Counted from the first letter of the stretch, positions 48,121 through 56,949 are shown. The stretch: 64,000 bases of DNA from Corynebacterium massiliense DSM 45435 (GCF_028609805.1 NZ_CP063189.1:1798001-1862000), one strand, 5' to 3'. The notes: generated from the letters alone by a model not told the origin. Numbers and translations are program-made.

Positions 48121-49197
48121 TTAGCCGCGGTCACGGCTATAAACGACGTGTTCCTCGACCGTTGAAAATCCCAGCTTTTCGTAAGCCTTTACAGCGGCCT
48201 CATTGTCGCCCTCCACGTAGAGGATGACCCGGCGCGCGCCTTTCTCCACCAGCCGGCGCAGACCCGCCGAGATGAGCGGCCCTCCCCGGCCTCCGCCGCG
48301 GTAGTCGCTGGCCAGTCCCACGACGTAAACCTCACCGAAGGCGGGGGTTTCCTCGGTGTGCCACTTGGTCCAGTGAAAGCCCATCAGACGGGGAGCATCC
48401 GTGGTTTCGACGTTTCCCGCATCCGTGGTTTCGACGTTTCCCGCGTCCGCGGTTTCGACGTTTCCCGCGTCCGCGGTTTCGCCGTTTCCCGCGTCCGCGG
48501 TTTCGCCGTTTCCCGCGTCCGCGGTTTCGCCGTTTCCTGCGTCCGCGGTTTCGCCAGAAACCGCGGACGCCCACAGGAGAATCACATCCGCCGGGTCGTA
48601 CCAGCTGACTTCGCGCGCGCGGTCGAGGCGGACGCTGTCCCAGCCGCCCTGTTCGGGGTGCCAATCGAAGGCATCGTTGTTCACGCGCAGCCACTCCGCG
48701 TCGACGTGCTCGGCGCCCCACTTCTCAACCGATTCCGTGTAGTTAAGGAAGATGCCGTCGCCTGCCCGCTGCTCAGCGGCATCAGCTGACTTCTGCAATT
48801 CCGTGCCTTCTACCGCCATCACCAACAGCTCGCGGGTGGCGTGCATGTCTGCAGCGGCGGCGAATCCGCGCGCCGCCGGCAGGTTCCCGTGCGCCCATAC
48901 GTCCGCCACCCCGGCCGCGCGCACGAGCTGCGTGGCGATGCCCCGCCGCCGCGCCGCCGGCGCCACGGCCATCTCGGCGGCGGAACCGTCGCTGGCCAGC
49001 ACGCCCACCACGGTGTCGTCCTCGGTGGCGATGAAGTGGCGGTGGTTTACGCGGGCATCGTCAAGCCCCAGCACGAACTGCTCGGAGAACGCGTCGACTC
49101 CGTCGGCTTTCGCCGCAGCGGCCAGTAGCTCCTTAACACCCGCACGCGCGCGGTCGGCGTCCGGCAGATTCAGGTCCTTGATCTCCACGTTGGTCAT
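48121..49197 (-). CDS. mshD: Mycothiol synthase MshD with repeat insertion
   Basis: Acetyl-CoA:Cys-GlcN-Ins acetyltransferase, last step of mycothiol synthesis. The 358-residue protein has two GNAT domains. The N-terminal one ends with MAVAPAARRRGIATQLVRAA. The C-terminal one has GFHWTKWH, VYVVGLASDYRGGGRGGPLI and RVILYVEGDNEAAVKAYEKLGF. Between VILLWAS and PRLMGFHW lie almost seven copies of an eight-residue unit (G/V-E-T-A/T-D-A-G-N) encoded by a 24-bp tandem repeat. This adds about 54 residues in what should be a loop of the C-terminal domain; family members are usually around 290-320 residues. The frame is kept, so the protein may still be active. Confidence 0.92.
   Translation of the reverse strand: MTNVEIKDLNLPDADRARAGVKELLAAAAKADGVDAFSEQFVLGLDDARVNHRHFIATEDDTVVGVLASDGSAAEMAVAPAARRRGIATQLVRAAGVADVWAHGNLPAARGFAAAADMHATRELLVMAVEGTELQKSADAAEQRAGDGIFLNYTESVEKWGAEHVDAEWLRVNNDAFDWHPEQGGWDSVRLDRAREVSWYDPADVILLWASAVSGETADAGNGETADAGNGETADAGNGETADAGNVETADAGNVETTDAGNVETTDAPRLMGFHWTKWHTEETPAFGEVYVVGLASDYRGGGRGGPLISAGLRRLVEKGARRVILYVEGDNEAAVKAYEKLGFSTVEEHVVYSRDRG
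48395..48556. repeat. 24-bp minisatellite inside mshD, 6.75 units
   Basis: Units begin at 48395, 48419, 48443, 48467, 48491, 48515 and 48539 (last one 18 bases). The form is GCGTCCGCGGTTTCGCCGTT plus TCCC, with a few substitutions. The two leftmost units are identical to each other, as are the two at 48467 and 48491, which points to recent unit gain. Confidence 0.95.
48541..48568. repeat. Perfect hairpin at the end of the mshD minisatellite
   Basis: GTCCGCGGTTTC (48541-48552) and GAAACCGCGGAC (48557-48568) are exactly complementary with a 4-base loop. The left arm belongs to the last partial repeat unit; the right arm is a lone inverted copy of the unit's core. Confidence 0.9.
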
Positions 49198-49281
49198 ACT
49201 CGCCCACCCTACTGCGCGGCGGGACCCCAGACGCCTCCCCGGCGCGGGGTCGTGTCCGGGGTGTGCGGTAGAAAAGGATCC

Positions 49282-50088
49282 GTGAGCGTGATTGAGATTC
49301 CGCGTCGCATCGCGCGGCGCGTCGGCTGGGTCCTCGCCCTGGTGGGCCTCATCGCTGCCCTATTTATCGCCGACGCGTTCGTGGCCAGCCACACCGAGCA
49401 TGTGGTCTCGCAAGAGGTGAAGACGAATTCGCGCCTTCCTACGTCCCCGGATGTGTATGCCGGCGGCATGCCCTACTCCGCCGCGGTTTTGACCGGTGAC
49501 ATCCCGCTGCTCGAGGTCTCCTCGCTCGACGTGGAGGTTCCGGAATTCGGGCTCATCAACGCATCGACCACGCTGCGGGATATCAGCGTGCGCCCCGGGC
49601 AGGTCTTCAGCGGCGATCTCGACGGCGCGTTCGTGTCCACCTTCTCCCGTTCCATCCAGCTCGACGGAGTGGCGCTCGGCCGACTGCTGGGGCTCGATGA
49701 CCTGTCGCTTTCCAATCCGGAGGACATCTCGCCGGGTGGCGGGGTCTCCGCCGAGGCGGAGATGACCGCCACGCTCGACGGCTACGCGGATCCGGCCACA
49801 GTCCACGCCACCCTGCGCCTGGTGAAAGATGAGTTCTACCTGACGCCTACGAAGGTTGTGGACAAGCCCCAAGGCGCCAGCGACGAGGAGGTCAAAAAGG
49901 CGTTCTCGTACCAGCTCAATACCGGCCGGCTTCCGCTGCCAGCCCCAGCCACTGTCGTGCGCCTGCAGGGCGGGGCGCTGACCTTTGAGACCCAACGCCG
50001 CAACATCACCTTGAACACCGCGCAGCTCTCCCCCATTGAGATCGCCGGGCGCTACGACGACCGCGGAAACGAAAACCCTGGAAACTAA
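49282..50088 (+). CDS. LmeA-like phospholipid-binding protein (DUF2993)
   Basis: 268-residue protein with one N-terminal membrane or signal helix (VGWVLALVGLIAALFIADAF) and an extracytoplasmic DUF2993 domain. The domain's pattern includes VVSQEVKTNSRLPTSPDVY, FGLINASTTLRDISV and DGVALGRLLGLDDL. In mycobacteria the homologue LmeA binds phospholipid and supports lipomannan elongation. The GTG at 49282 lies seven bases after TAGAAA; a longer frame to 49252 has no support. It is divergent from mshD and convergent with the lipid kinase gene. Function is inferred from the family. Confidence 0.75.
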   Translation: MSVIEIPRRIARRVGWVLALVGLIAALFIADAFVASHTEHVVSQEVKTNSRLPTSPDVYAGGMPYSAAVLTGDIPLLEVSSLDVEVPEFGLINASTTLRDISVRPGQVFSGDLDGAFVSTFSRSIQLDGVALGRLLGLDDLSLSNPEDISPGGGVSAEAEMTATLDGYADPATVHATLRLVKDEFYLTPTKVVDKPQGASDEEVKKAFSYQLNTGRLPLPAPATVVRLQGGALTFETQRRNITLNTAQLSPIEIAGRYDDRGNENPGN

Positions 50089-50113
50089 TTCTCGCTAGCT
50101 GAAAATCCGCGGA

Positions 50114-51130
50114 CTAGCAGTCGTCGCTGGGCGCGAAAACCTCGATAGCGTCCGGCACCGAGGTGAGCGTGACGCGGGTGCGTTTCCCCTCGTATTCGCC
50201 GTCCGCCTGGAAGCGGTGCGGGCGCGGGCAGACGAGCTCGACCTGTGCGGCGTCATCAAATTCGACGGTCGCTGCGCGCACAAAGCGCCGCAGCCACCCG
50301 CTGCTATCGGCGCCGATGAGGTGGAGCATGCCCACGATGCCGGTGAAACCGTTGATGCGGGTCATGGCAAACAGTCCCAATCCCTGGCAGAAGGAGTTGC
50401 GCGGATTGGTCACCATAGGCAGCGATCCGAAAAACGTCCACGGGTTCGTGTTCGACGCCAGGAGCACCGGCACCCCATCGAGACGCAAGGTCTCGCCGCT
50501 GCGGGCGGTGGCGCGCACGTCGATCTGCGGCGGGCGCCACCGCGCCTTCGCCCACGCGCGGCCGGCGACGGCCAGATAGCGCCACGGGGTCGCGGCAAAA
50601 CCGCGCTCGCGGACCTTTTCCATCTTGGCCAGCACGTTGGCATCCAGCCCGAAGCCCGCGTTGACCGCGAACCACTGGCCGTCCCACGCGCCGAGGTAGA
50701 TCCGCCGCGTGGCGGCGCGCTGCAGCACGGCGGCCAGCTCGTGTGCCGCCTTTTCGGGACGCGCCGAAAACCCGAGCGCGCGGACGAACACATTCGCGGA
50801 GCCAGCAGGGATAACTCCCAGGGTTGGTAACGCGGCGGCGGCAGTGGGGGCGGTTGCGGCGGCATCGACACGCTCGCCTGCGTCCCGCGGCGCCGGGCCC
50901 AGCATGCCGTTGATGATCTCGTTGACCGTCCCGTCGCCGCCCACCGCGATGATGGCGTCGAAATCCTCGCGCGTTAAGCCCCGCACCATGTCTTTGGCGT
51001 GCCCGGGGCGCTGGGTGAACCGCGCTTCCATCGTCAGCCCGTCCACCGCCCGCAGCGGCGGCAGGATGCGCCGGTACAGCGCGGCGTCCTGGCTGGTGGA
51101 GTTCGGGTTACAGATGAGTAAGACATGCAC
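50114..51130 (-). CDS. Diacylglycerol/lipid kinase family protein
   Basis: 338-residue protein of the DagK/YegS-like fold. It starts HVLLICNPNSTSQDAALYRR and has the nucleotide loop IIAVGGDGTVNEIINGMLG and GVIPAGSANVFVRALGF, with a C-terminal beta-sandwich ending in QADGEYEGKR. Such enzymes phosphorylate diacylglycerol or related lipids with ATP at the membrane; the substrate here is open. The GTG at 51130 lies eight bases after TAGACT (51139-51144). The protein is acidic and Ala-rich in one loop near residue 90. Confidence 0.87.
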   Translation of the reverse strand: MHVLLICNPNSTSQDAALYRRILPPLRAVDGLTMEARFTQRPGHAKDMVRGLTREDFDAIIAVGGDGTVNEIINGMLGPAPRDAGERVDAAATAPTAAAALPTLGVIPAGSANVFVRALGFSARPEKAAHELAAVLQRAATRRIYLGAWDGQWFAVNAGFGLDANVLAKMEKVRERGFAATPWRYLAVAGRAWAKARWRPPQIDVRATARSGETLRLDGVPVLLASNTNPWTFFGSLPMVTNPRNSFCQGLGLFAMTRINGFTGIVGMLHLIGADSSGWLRRFVRAATVEFDDAAQVELVCPRPHRFQADGEYEGKRTRVTLTSVPDAIEVFAPSDDC

Positions 51131-51204
51131 GCCTTTCGAGTCTAACCACGCGGGAACCGGCGCAGACTTCCCGCTGGAACGAGCGCCCTACTACTGTGTG
51201 CACC

Positions 51205-51918
51205 ATGACTGATCCGAAGAACGCAGCGTCAAACAACGAACACGACAACACTCCGGACACTGCCGCGGACGCCGCCGCGGCCACTACGCAAGACAACGGC
51301 AAGCTCGACGGCAACGCCGCCGTCAACCGCGCCGCCGAAGAGTGGAAGGACGCCGCCAGCCGCAACATCCCGGCGGTCGGCCTGGGGGACATCCCGGTCG
51401 CCGACGACACGGCGAACCTGCGCCAGGGGCCGTCGCTTCACGATGGCCTTCTCGCCCTGCTGCCGCTCGTCGGCGTCTGGGAAGGCGAGGGCCAAAAGCA
51501 GGACGTCAACGGCGAGGAGTACACCTTCGGCCAGCAGCTCATCATCGCCCACAACGGCGAGAACTACCTGAGCTTTAGCTCCCGCACCTGGAAGATCGAT
51601 ACCGAGGGCAAGCCGGGCGAGTCGGACGTGCGCGAGAGCGGTTTCTGGCGCATCTCCCCCAAGGACGAGATTGAGATGACCTACACCTCGTCCACCGGCA
51701 TCGTGGAAATCTTCTACGGCGAGCCGTTCAACGAGCGCGCCTGGCAGCTGCAGTCCGCGTCCACCATGGTCACCGAGACCGGCCCGAAGGAGCTGGGCCC
51801 GGGCAAGCGCATGTACGGCCTCATGCCGAACAACCACCTCGGCTGGGTGGACGAGCGCCTGGTCGACGGCGAGATGCGCCCGTACATGTCCGGCGAGCTC
51901 ACCCGGGTGGCCGGCTAG
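51205..51918 (+). CDS. Nitrobindin-like heme-binding beta-barrel protein
   Basis: 237-residue protein with an N-terminal low-complexity Ala/Asp/Asn-rich tail of about 50 residues, then a FABP-like barrel. The signature GVWEGEG matches the nitrobindin GxWxGxG motif and follows LLALLPLV. The barrel continues with FGQQLIIAHNGENYLSFSSR, ESGFWRISPKDEIEMTY and a C-terminal MRPYMSGELTRV. Related proteins bind ferric heme and isomerise peroxynitrite. The usual proximal heme histidine near the C-terminus is not obvious in MPNNHLGWVDERLV, though one His is there. ATG at 51205 follows TACTGT by seven bases. Confidence 0.8.
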   Translation: MTDPKNAASNNEHDNTPDTAADAAAATTQDNGKLDGNAAVNRAAEEWKDAASRNIPAVGLGDIPVADDTANLRQGPSLHDGLLALLPLVGVWEGEGQKQDVNGEEYTFGQQLIIAHNGENYLSFSSRTWKIDTEGKPGESDVRESGFWRISPKDEIEMTYTSSTGIVEIFYGEPFNERAWQLQSASTMVTETGPKELGPGKRMYGLMPNNHLGWVDERLVDGEMRPYMSGELTRVAG

Positions 51919-51962
51919 CCGCTTGCCACCTTCACAGGTGCCGAGCGTTACTATCGGTAGCT

Positions 51963-53078
51963 GTGAGTTACTCGTCTCCCCTTCTGCAGCGATCCGGAGC
52001 GGTAGAGCTCCCCGACTCGGGCCCCCTCGACGCGAAGGGCGTGGCCTGGCACTACGGCAACCCGCTGGGCGAGCAACGCGCCGCGGAGACCGCCGCCATC
52101 GTCGTCGACCGCTCCCACCGCACGGTGCTCAAGGTCAGCGGCCCGGAAGCCCCGGGGTTTTTGAACAACCTGCTCTCGCAGAAGCTTGACGATGCCCCGG
52201 CCGGCTTCACCTCCCCCGTCCTCGACCTGGACATCCAGGGCCACATCCTGCACCTAGCCGACGTCACCCGCACCGCGGACGCGTTCTTTCTCGACCTGCC
52301 GGCCGACCAGGCGGAGACGTTCGCCGACTTTTTGCAGAAGATGATCTTCTGGTCCCAGGTGGAAGTCGAGCGCACCGAGCTCGCGCTCCTCACCGTGCTG
52401 GGGCCAGCAGATGCGGTCAGCGCGCTGCCGAGCTCCGACGCCGCCGCCTTCGACCGCGCCTACCCCTGGCCCAACGCGGAAGTCTCCCGCCGCGATGTCG
52501 CAGTGCCGCGCGAGCAACTGACCGCCACCGTGGCCGCCTGGGAAGACAAGGGCGCGCGCCTGGCGGGGCTGATGGCCTACACCGCAGAGCGCGTGCGCGC
52601 ACTGGTCCCCGAGTGGGCGGCCGACCTGGACAACAAGTCGATCCCGCACGAGGTCCCGCACTGGATCGGGCGCGGTGACAACGCGGGCGCGGTGCACCTG
52701 GATAAGGGCTGCTACCGCGGCCAGGAGACCGTGGCGCGCGTGGAAAACCTGGGGCGCTCGCCGCGCGTGATGGTGCTGCTGCACTTAGACGGTTCCGCGC
52801 CCACCGCGCCGCAGCCCGGCGACGAGCTCCGCCTCGCGTCCGGCAATCGTCGCGTCGGACGGATCGGCACGGTGGTGGACGACTGCGACTTGGGCCCCAT
52901 CGCGCTCGGTGTGGTGAAGCGCTCCGCACTGAGTGCTGGGAAGCCGGATGGCGAGAAATCGGGCGCCGCCGCACTGGTCAGTGGTGAGACCGCCGCCACC
53001 ATTGATCCGGATTCCCTGCCGGCTGAGGAGGGGCCGAAGGCGGGGCGGGCGGCCATCGACAAGCTTCGCGGACGCTAA
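51963..53078 (+). CDS. ygfZ: YgfZ/GcvT-like folate-binding protein
   Basis: 371-residue protein related to the glycine-cleavage T protein. The family signature KGCYRGQETVARVENLGRSP with the conserved Cys is present, and the N-terminus (VVDRSHRTVLKVSGPEAPGF then LNNLLSQKLDD) matches. YgfZ proteins help repair or assemble Fe-S clusters through tetrahydrofolate. GTG at 51963 lies eight bases after TACTAT (51949-51954), so translation may be leaderless. It follows the nitrobindin-like gene by 44 bases, with a separate promoter. Position next to purM-purF is common in actinobacteria. Confidence 0.9.
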   Translation: MSYSSPLLQRSGAVELPDSGPLDAKGVAWHYGNPLGEQRAAETAAIVVDRSHRTVLKVSGPEAPGFLNNLLSQKLDDAPAGFTSPVLDLDIQGHILHLADVTRTADAFFLDLPADQAETFADFLQKMIFWSQVEVERTELALLTVLGPADAVSALPSSDAAAFDRAYPWPNAEVSRRDVAVPREQLTATVAAWEDKGARLAGLMAYTAERVRALVPEWAADLDNKSIPHEVPHWIGRGDNAGAVHLDKGCYRGQETVARVENLGRSPRVMVLLHLDGSAPTAPQPGDELRLASGNRRVGRIGTVVDDCDLGPIALGVVKRSALSAGKPDGEKSGAAALVSGETAATIDPDSLPAEEGPKAGRAAIDKLRGR

Positions 53079-53251
53079 CGCCGCACCGCCACGCGCTGGC
53101 CGTTAACGCCTGCCCAGCCCAGTGAGGGGGTAGTGCGGAATTTTTTTGACGCACCCGCTATTGTGTCTTACAGGAAGAATCACGATAGTTAAGCTGATGG
53201 GGCATCCGAATAACCCTGGATAGCCCTTAACACCTCAAGGGGGTCATGCAC

Positions 53252-53479
53252 ATGGGTCGCGGACGCGCGAAGGCGAAGCAGACCAAAGTTGCACGCCGGT
53301 TGAAATACAATTCTCCTGACATGGACTTCGACTCGCTGCAGAAGGAACTTGCCTCTAAGCAGCCGGGGGACGGCTGGGCCCACGCGGACGATGACGACGA
53401 TTACGAGGCGGATCCGTACGCCAAGTACGTCGACGACTGGGACGACGAGTCCGATTCGGACTCCGGCTCCAAGTACTAA
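53252..53479 (+). CDS. DUF3073 family protein
   Basis: 75-residue protein, MGRGRAKAKQTKVARRLKYN at the N-terminus and a strongly acidic C-terminus (Asp/Glu-rich, ending SDSGSKY). This small family is restricted to actinobacteria and has no known function; the basic head and acidic tail suggest nucleic acid or protein contact but nothing more can be said. Two ATGs six bases apart follow AAGGGGG; the second fits the family start. A TTGACG element near 53147 may be its -35. A strong terminator follows. Confidence 0.85.
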   Translation: MGRGRAKAKQTKVARRLKYNSPDMDFDSLQKELASKQPGDGWAHADDDDDYEADPYAKYVDDWDDESDSDSGSKY

Positions 53480-53521
53480 CTGTCAACCTACCTAGACACA
53501 CCCTGTAGCCAGGGCGCAAAG

Positions 53522-53596
53522 ACCCGGCGGCCGCACACACACCACCCACTTCCCTTCGCGGAAAGTGTGGCGTGGGTGTGGGGCCGCCGGGTTTTG
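53522..53596 (+). terminator. Large terminator hairpin between the DUF3073 gene and purM
   Basis: ACCCGGCGGCC and GGCCGCCGGGT (53522-53532, 53582-53592) form an 11-bp stem, extended inward by a CACACACCACCCAC / GTGGCGTGGGTGTG region, followed by TTTTG. It probably serves the DUF3073 gene and, less well, the convergent purM. Confidence 0.8.
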
Positions 53597-53607
53597 TCTG
53601 CCTGGAG

Positions 53608-54729
53608 TTAGAAGTCCGTGTGGTCGCCGCGCATGATGACGCGGGCCGAATCGTCTTCCTCCGCCTTGCGCACGGTGCCGATCTCCCAGGCGTCAACGTG
53701 GCGCGCGGTGAGCATGGCCAGCGCACGATCGCGGTCCTCCGGGGCGACGACGGCGATCATGCCCACACCCATGTTGAAGGTCTTTTCCATCTCCTCCAGC
53801 GGCACGCGGCCCACGGACGCGATGGTCCGGAAAATCTGGCCCGGCGACCACGTGGAGCGGTTAACCTCCGCAACAAGCCCCTCGGGGATGACGCGCTCGA
53901 GGTTGCCCGCGAGCCCGCCGCCGGTGACGTGGCAGAACGTGGACACCGCGCACTCCGCGGCCAGGGCCAGGCAGTCCTTGGCGTAAATGCGGGTCGGCTC
54001 GAGAAGTTCTTCGCCCAGCGTGCGGCCGAGATCGTCCATGTAGCCGTCCAGCGGCAGGCCGGCCTTTCCCAGCAGGACGTAGCGCGCCAGCGAGTAGCCG
54101 TTGGAGTGCAGTCCGGACGAGCCCATGGCGATGAGGCTGTCGCCCTCGCGGACCTTGTCTGGGCCTAAGATGTCGGCCGCCTCGACCACGCCGACGGCGG
54201 TGGCGGACACGTCGTACTCGTCCTCCCCCATCACGCCGGGGTGCTCCGCCGTCTCGCCGCCGAGCAGCGCGGCGCCGGACTGCTTGCAGCCTTCCGCGAT
54301 GCCCTTCACAATGTCGGCGACCTTCTCCGGGATGACCTTGCCGATAGCCACGTAGTCCTGCAAAAACAGCGGCTCGGCGCCGCAGACAACGAGGTCGTCC
54401 ACGCACATGGCCACCAGGTCAATGCCGATGGTGTCGTGCTTGTCCATCGCCTGGGCGACCGCGAGCTTCGTACCCACGCCGTCAGAACCGGCGGCCAGGA
54501 CCGGCTCGTTGTACTCGCCCAGCTTGAACAGGCCGGCGAAGCCACCGAGGCCGCCCATCACCTCGGGACGGGTGGCGCGCTTGGCGTGCGCGCCGATGAG
54601 CTCGACGGCGCGGTCGCCCTCTTCGATGTTCACGCCGGCGGCGGCGTAGGTGTTGCCTTCCGCCTCGATGGTGGTGGGCGCCTGATTATCCGTCAGCTGC
54701 GCTTCGCGGTTCTGGTCGTTCGTGCTCAT
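53608..54729 (-). CDS. purM: Phosphoribosylformylglycinamidine cyclo-ligase
   Basis: AIR synthetase, fifth step of purine synthesis. The 373-residue product has the family N-terminus YAAAGVNIEEGDRAVELI, MGGLGGFAGLFKLGEYNEPV, VAMCVDDLVVCGAEPLFLQD, LLGGETAEHPGVM and SSGLHSNGYSLAR. The first about 25 residues are a low-complexity extension. AAGGAG lies close to an ATG at 54738 and 12 bases from the ATG at 54729, so the start is uncertain by three codons. It follows purF by 24 bases on the same strand and is probably cotranscribed. Confidence 0.95.
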   Translation of the reverse strand: MSTNDQNREAQLTDNQAPTTIEAEGNTYAAAGVNIEEGDRAVELIGAHAKRATRPEVMGGLGGFAGLFKLGEYNEPVLAAGSDGVGTKLAVAQAMDKHDTIGIDLVAMCVDDLVVCGAEPLFLQDYVAIGKVIPEKVADIVKGIAEGCKQSGAALLGGETAEHPGVMGEDEYDVSATAVGVVEAADILGPDKVREGDSLIAMGSSGLHSNGYSLARYVLLGKAGLPLDGYMDDLGRTLGEELLEPTRIYAKDCLALAAECAVSTFCHVTGGGLAGNLERVIPEGLVAEVNRSTWSPGQIFRTIASVGRVPLEEMEKTFNMGVGMIAVVAPEDRDRALAMLTARHVDAWEIGTVRKAEEDDSARVIMRGDHTDF

Positions 54730-54753
54730 GGGTTCCATCTGCTCCTTCGAAAG

Positions 54754-56280
54754 TTACTTCTCGTCGCCGAGCAGAGTGCGCACGGCGTTGGCATTGGGGT
54801 TGCCGTCCGGCAGCCCCAGCGGGTAGGTGCCGTCAAAGCACGCGGTACACAGCTCATTGCGGGGCTGCCGGGTGGAGTCGACCATGTCATCGATAGTCAC
54901 GAACGCCAGGCTGTCCGCGTTAATGGCAGCCCGGATGGTCTCGGTGACCGTCTCGCCATCGTCCGCGGCGCCGCCATTGGCGATGAGCTCGCCCGGGGAG
55001 GCGAAGTCGATGCCATAGAAGCACGGCCACTTCACCGGCGGCGACGCGATGCGCACGTGCACCTCCGCCGCGCCCGCCTCGCGCAGCATGCGGATGAGCG
55101 CGCGCTGGGTGTTGCCGCGCACGATGGAATCATCCACCACCACGAGTTTTTTACCCTCGATGACCTCGCGCAGCGGGTTGAGCTTGAGCCGAATGCCCAG
55201 CTGGCGCAACGTCTGCGTGGGCTGGATGAAGGTGCGGCCCACGTAGGCGTTTTTCACCAGCCCTTGGCCGAACGGGATGCCGGAGCCGCGTGAGTAGCCG
55301 ACGGCCGCCGGCGTGCCGGATTCCGGCACCGGGATGACCAGGTCCGCATCGTCGACCGGGGAGTACTCCGCCAGGCGCTTGCCGATGTCCACGCGCGCCT
55401 CGTTGACCGTCCGGCCGCGGATCTGGGAATCCGGGCGGGCGAGGTAGACGTACTCGAAGACGCAACCGCGGTGCTGGGTCTCCGCAAAACGTTCACTGCG
55501 CACGCCGGCCTCATCGATGGCGACCAGTTCGCCCGGTTCGACCTCACGGATGAACTGCGCGCCGACGATGTCGAGCGCGCACGTCTCGGACGCCACGACC
55601 CACCCGGTGGGCAGCCGGCCGATGGTCAGCGGGCGCACGCCGTAAGGATCGCGGGCGGCGTACAGCGTGTGCCCGTCGGTGAAGGTGAGGCAGTACGCGC
55701 CGTGCACGCGCGGCAGAAGTTCGCGCGCGGAGTCCCACAGGGTGTTGTCGGCATCGACACCCGCGGACAACAAAGAAGTGAGGATCATCGTGTCGGAGAC
55801 GGTCTTTTGCTCCGGTTTGATGAGGCCGCGCTCGTGGGTCTCGTCCAGCAGGTCCTGGAAGTTCACCAGGTTGCCGTTGTGCCCCAACGCGATGTCCACG
55901 CCCGACTCGGACGTGCCAAACATGGGCTGGACGTTCGCCCACTCCTTGCCACCGGCGGTGGAGTATCGGGTGTGACCGATGGCCACGTCGCCGTGCAGCG
56001 AGTTGAGGATGGACTCGTCGAAAATCTGGGAGACCAGCCCCATGTCTTTAAAGACAACGATTCGGTCGTCGTCGCCCACCGCGATGCCGCCGGCCTCCTG
56101 GCCGCGGTGCTGGAGGGCGAAGAGACCGAAGTAGGTGAGCTTGGATACGTCCTCGCCGGGCGCCCACACGCCGAAGACGCCGCACTCTTCGCGCGGTTCC
56201 TGCTCCCCGCGGTCGTCGAGGTTCGTGATACTGACCTGTTGTGCATCGGCACGATTTTGTTGTCCTACCACGGCGCTCAT
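54754..56280 (-). CDS. purF: Amidophosphoribosyltransferase
   Basis: First committed enzyme of purine synthesis. The 508-residue product has an N-terminal nucleophile glutaminase domain starting at Cys33 in EECGVFGVW, so a 32-residue propeptide must be removed. The PRTase domain has the PRPP loop KLVVVDDSIVRGNTQRALIR. The C-terminal ELCTACFDGTYP holds two of the Cys ligands of the Fe-S cluster of Bacillus-type PurF. The ATG at 56280 has GTGAGG seven bases upstream, but a TATAAGAT -10-like box overlaps it, so a leaderless start at GTG 56271 is possible. A 29-bp minisatellite lies just upstream. Confidence 0.95.
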   Translation of the reverse strand: MSAVVGQQNRADAQQVSITNLDDRGEQEPREECGVFGVWAPGEDVSKLTYFGLFALQHRGQEAGGIAVGDDDRIVVFKDMGLVSQIFDESILNSLHGDVAIGHTRYSTAGGKEWANVQPMFGTSESGVDIALGHNGNLVNFQDLLDETHERGLIKPEQKTVSDTMILTSLLSAGVDADNTLWDSARELLPRVHGAYCLTFTDGHTLYAARDPYGVRPLTIGRLPTGWVVASETCALDIVGAQFIREVEPGELVAIDEAGVRSERFAETQHRGCVFEYVYLARPDSQIRGRTVNEARVDIGKRLAEYSPVDDADLVIPVPESGTPAAVGYSRGSGIPFGQGLVKNAYVGRTFIQPTQTLRQLGIRLKLNPLREVIEGKKLVVVDDSIVRGNTQRALIRMLREAGAAEVHVRIASPPVKWPCFYGIDFASPGELIANGGAADDGETVTETIRAAINADSLAFVTIDDMVDSTRQPRNELCTACFDGTYPLGLPDGNPNANAVRTLLGDEK

Positions 56281-56340
56281 CTTATAGCCTCACCCCGGCG
56301 CGCCACTAATGCTTGCAGAATCCGGCCTTCCGGTAGCCCG

Positions 56341-56439
56341 ACCGGCGAGAGCCAAGCCGACGGGAGCCAACCGGCGAGAGCCAAGCCGACGGGAGCCAAC
56401 CGGCGAGAGCCAGGCCGGCGGAAGCCAAGCCGGCGGGGC
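56341..56439. repeat. 29-bp minisatellite upstream of purF
   Basis: Three full units (56341-56369, 56370-56398, 56399-56427), the first two identical, begin ACCGGCGAGAGCCAAGCCG; a partial unit follows. Each unit is itself built of two similar halves ending GAGCCAA. The block occupies most of the gap between purF and the SCP-like gene. No other gene is seen in 56281-56449. Confidence 0.92.
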
Positions 56440-56449
56440 TGGGCGGGCG

Positions 56450-56842
56450 CTACCGCGGCGCGAGCGGAATGACCGGCAGGAAGCGGGCGACCTCTCTGGC
56501 GCGCTGGCCGGAGACCCAGCTACCTTCCGCGTCGGCCGCCTGCGCAAAGTCGCAGTGACCGGTGGCCGCGCGCAGCCACGTCAGGGGCTTAAGCTCCACC
56601 ACGTTCGGCGGCGTACCGCGGGTGTGCTCGGGCCCGTCGATGCACTGCACCGCCACGAATGGTGGGACGCGAACCTCCACGGAGTGGCCCGGCGCGTCGC
56701 CCTCGAGCAGGCGGGCGGTCTGCCGGACGGCTGTGGCCACCGCCGTGCGCGGCACCTCGGCGGTGTTTTCTGGGTCGGCGATCCAGTCGGCGATGGCGTC
56801 CACCGCCGCGCGGGCTTGTGCCGGGTCAGCCTTCTTCCTCAT
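56450..56842 (-). CDS. Sterol-carrier-like protein (bacterial SCP orthologue)
   Basis: 130-residue protein that resembles the small SCP-2-like family found beside purF in actinobacteria: VEVRVPPFVAVQCIDGPEHT, TPPNVVELKPLTWLRAATG and FAQAADAEGSWVSGQRA. A lipid-binding or MaoC-like folding role is guessed for the family; nothing is proven. ATG at 56842 lies eight bases after TACAGT (56851-56856) without a Shine-Dalgarno, so it is probably leaderless. It is upstream of purF on the same strand with the minisatellite between. Confidence 0.75.
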   Translation of the reverse strand: MRKKADPAQARAAVDAIADWIADPENTAEVPRTAVATAVRQTARLLEGDAPGHSVEVRVPPFVAVQCIDGPEHTRGTPPNVVELKPLTWLRAATGHCDFAQAADAEGSWVSGQRAREVARFLPVIPLAPR

Positions 56843-56949
56843 GCGGCCTAACTGTAATACCGGTTGCGATAAAGAGATAAGAGGAAGGCCTGCGGGGTGA
56901 TTTCGGCTCGCGGACGGATACTGGCGCGGGGAGCGGTAGGTTTGTAGCC

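Noticed and set aside
48395..48556. Tandem repeat as a possible CRISPR array
   Set aside because: Units are contiguous without spacers, are in frame inside mshD, and no cas genes are present.
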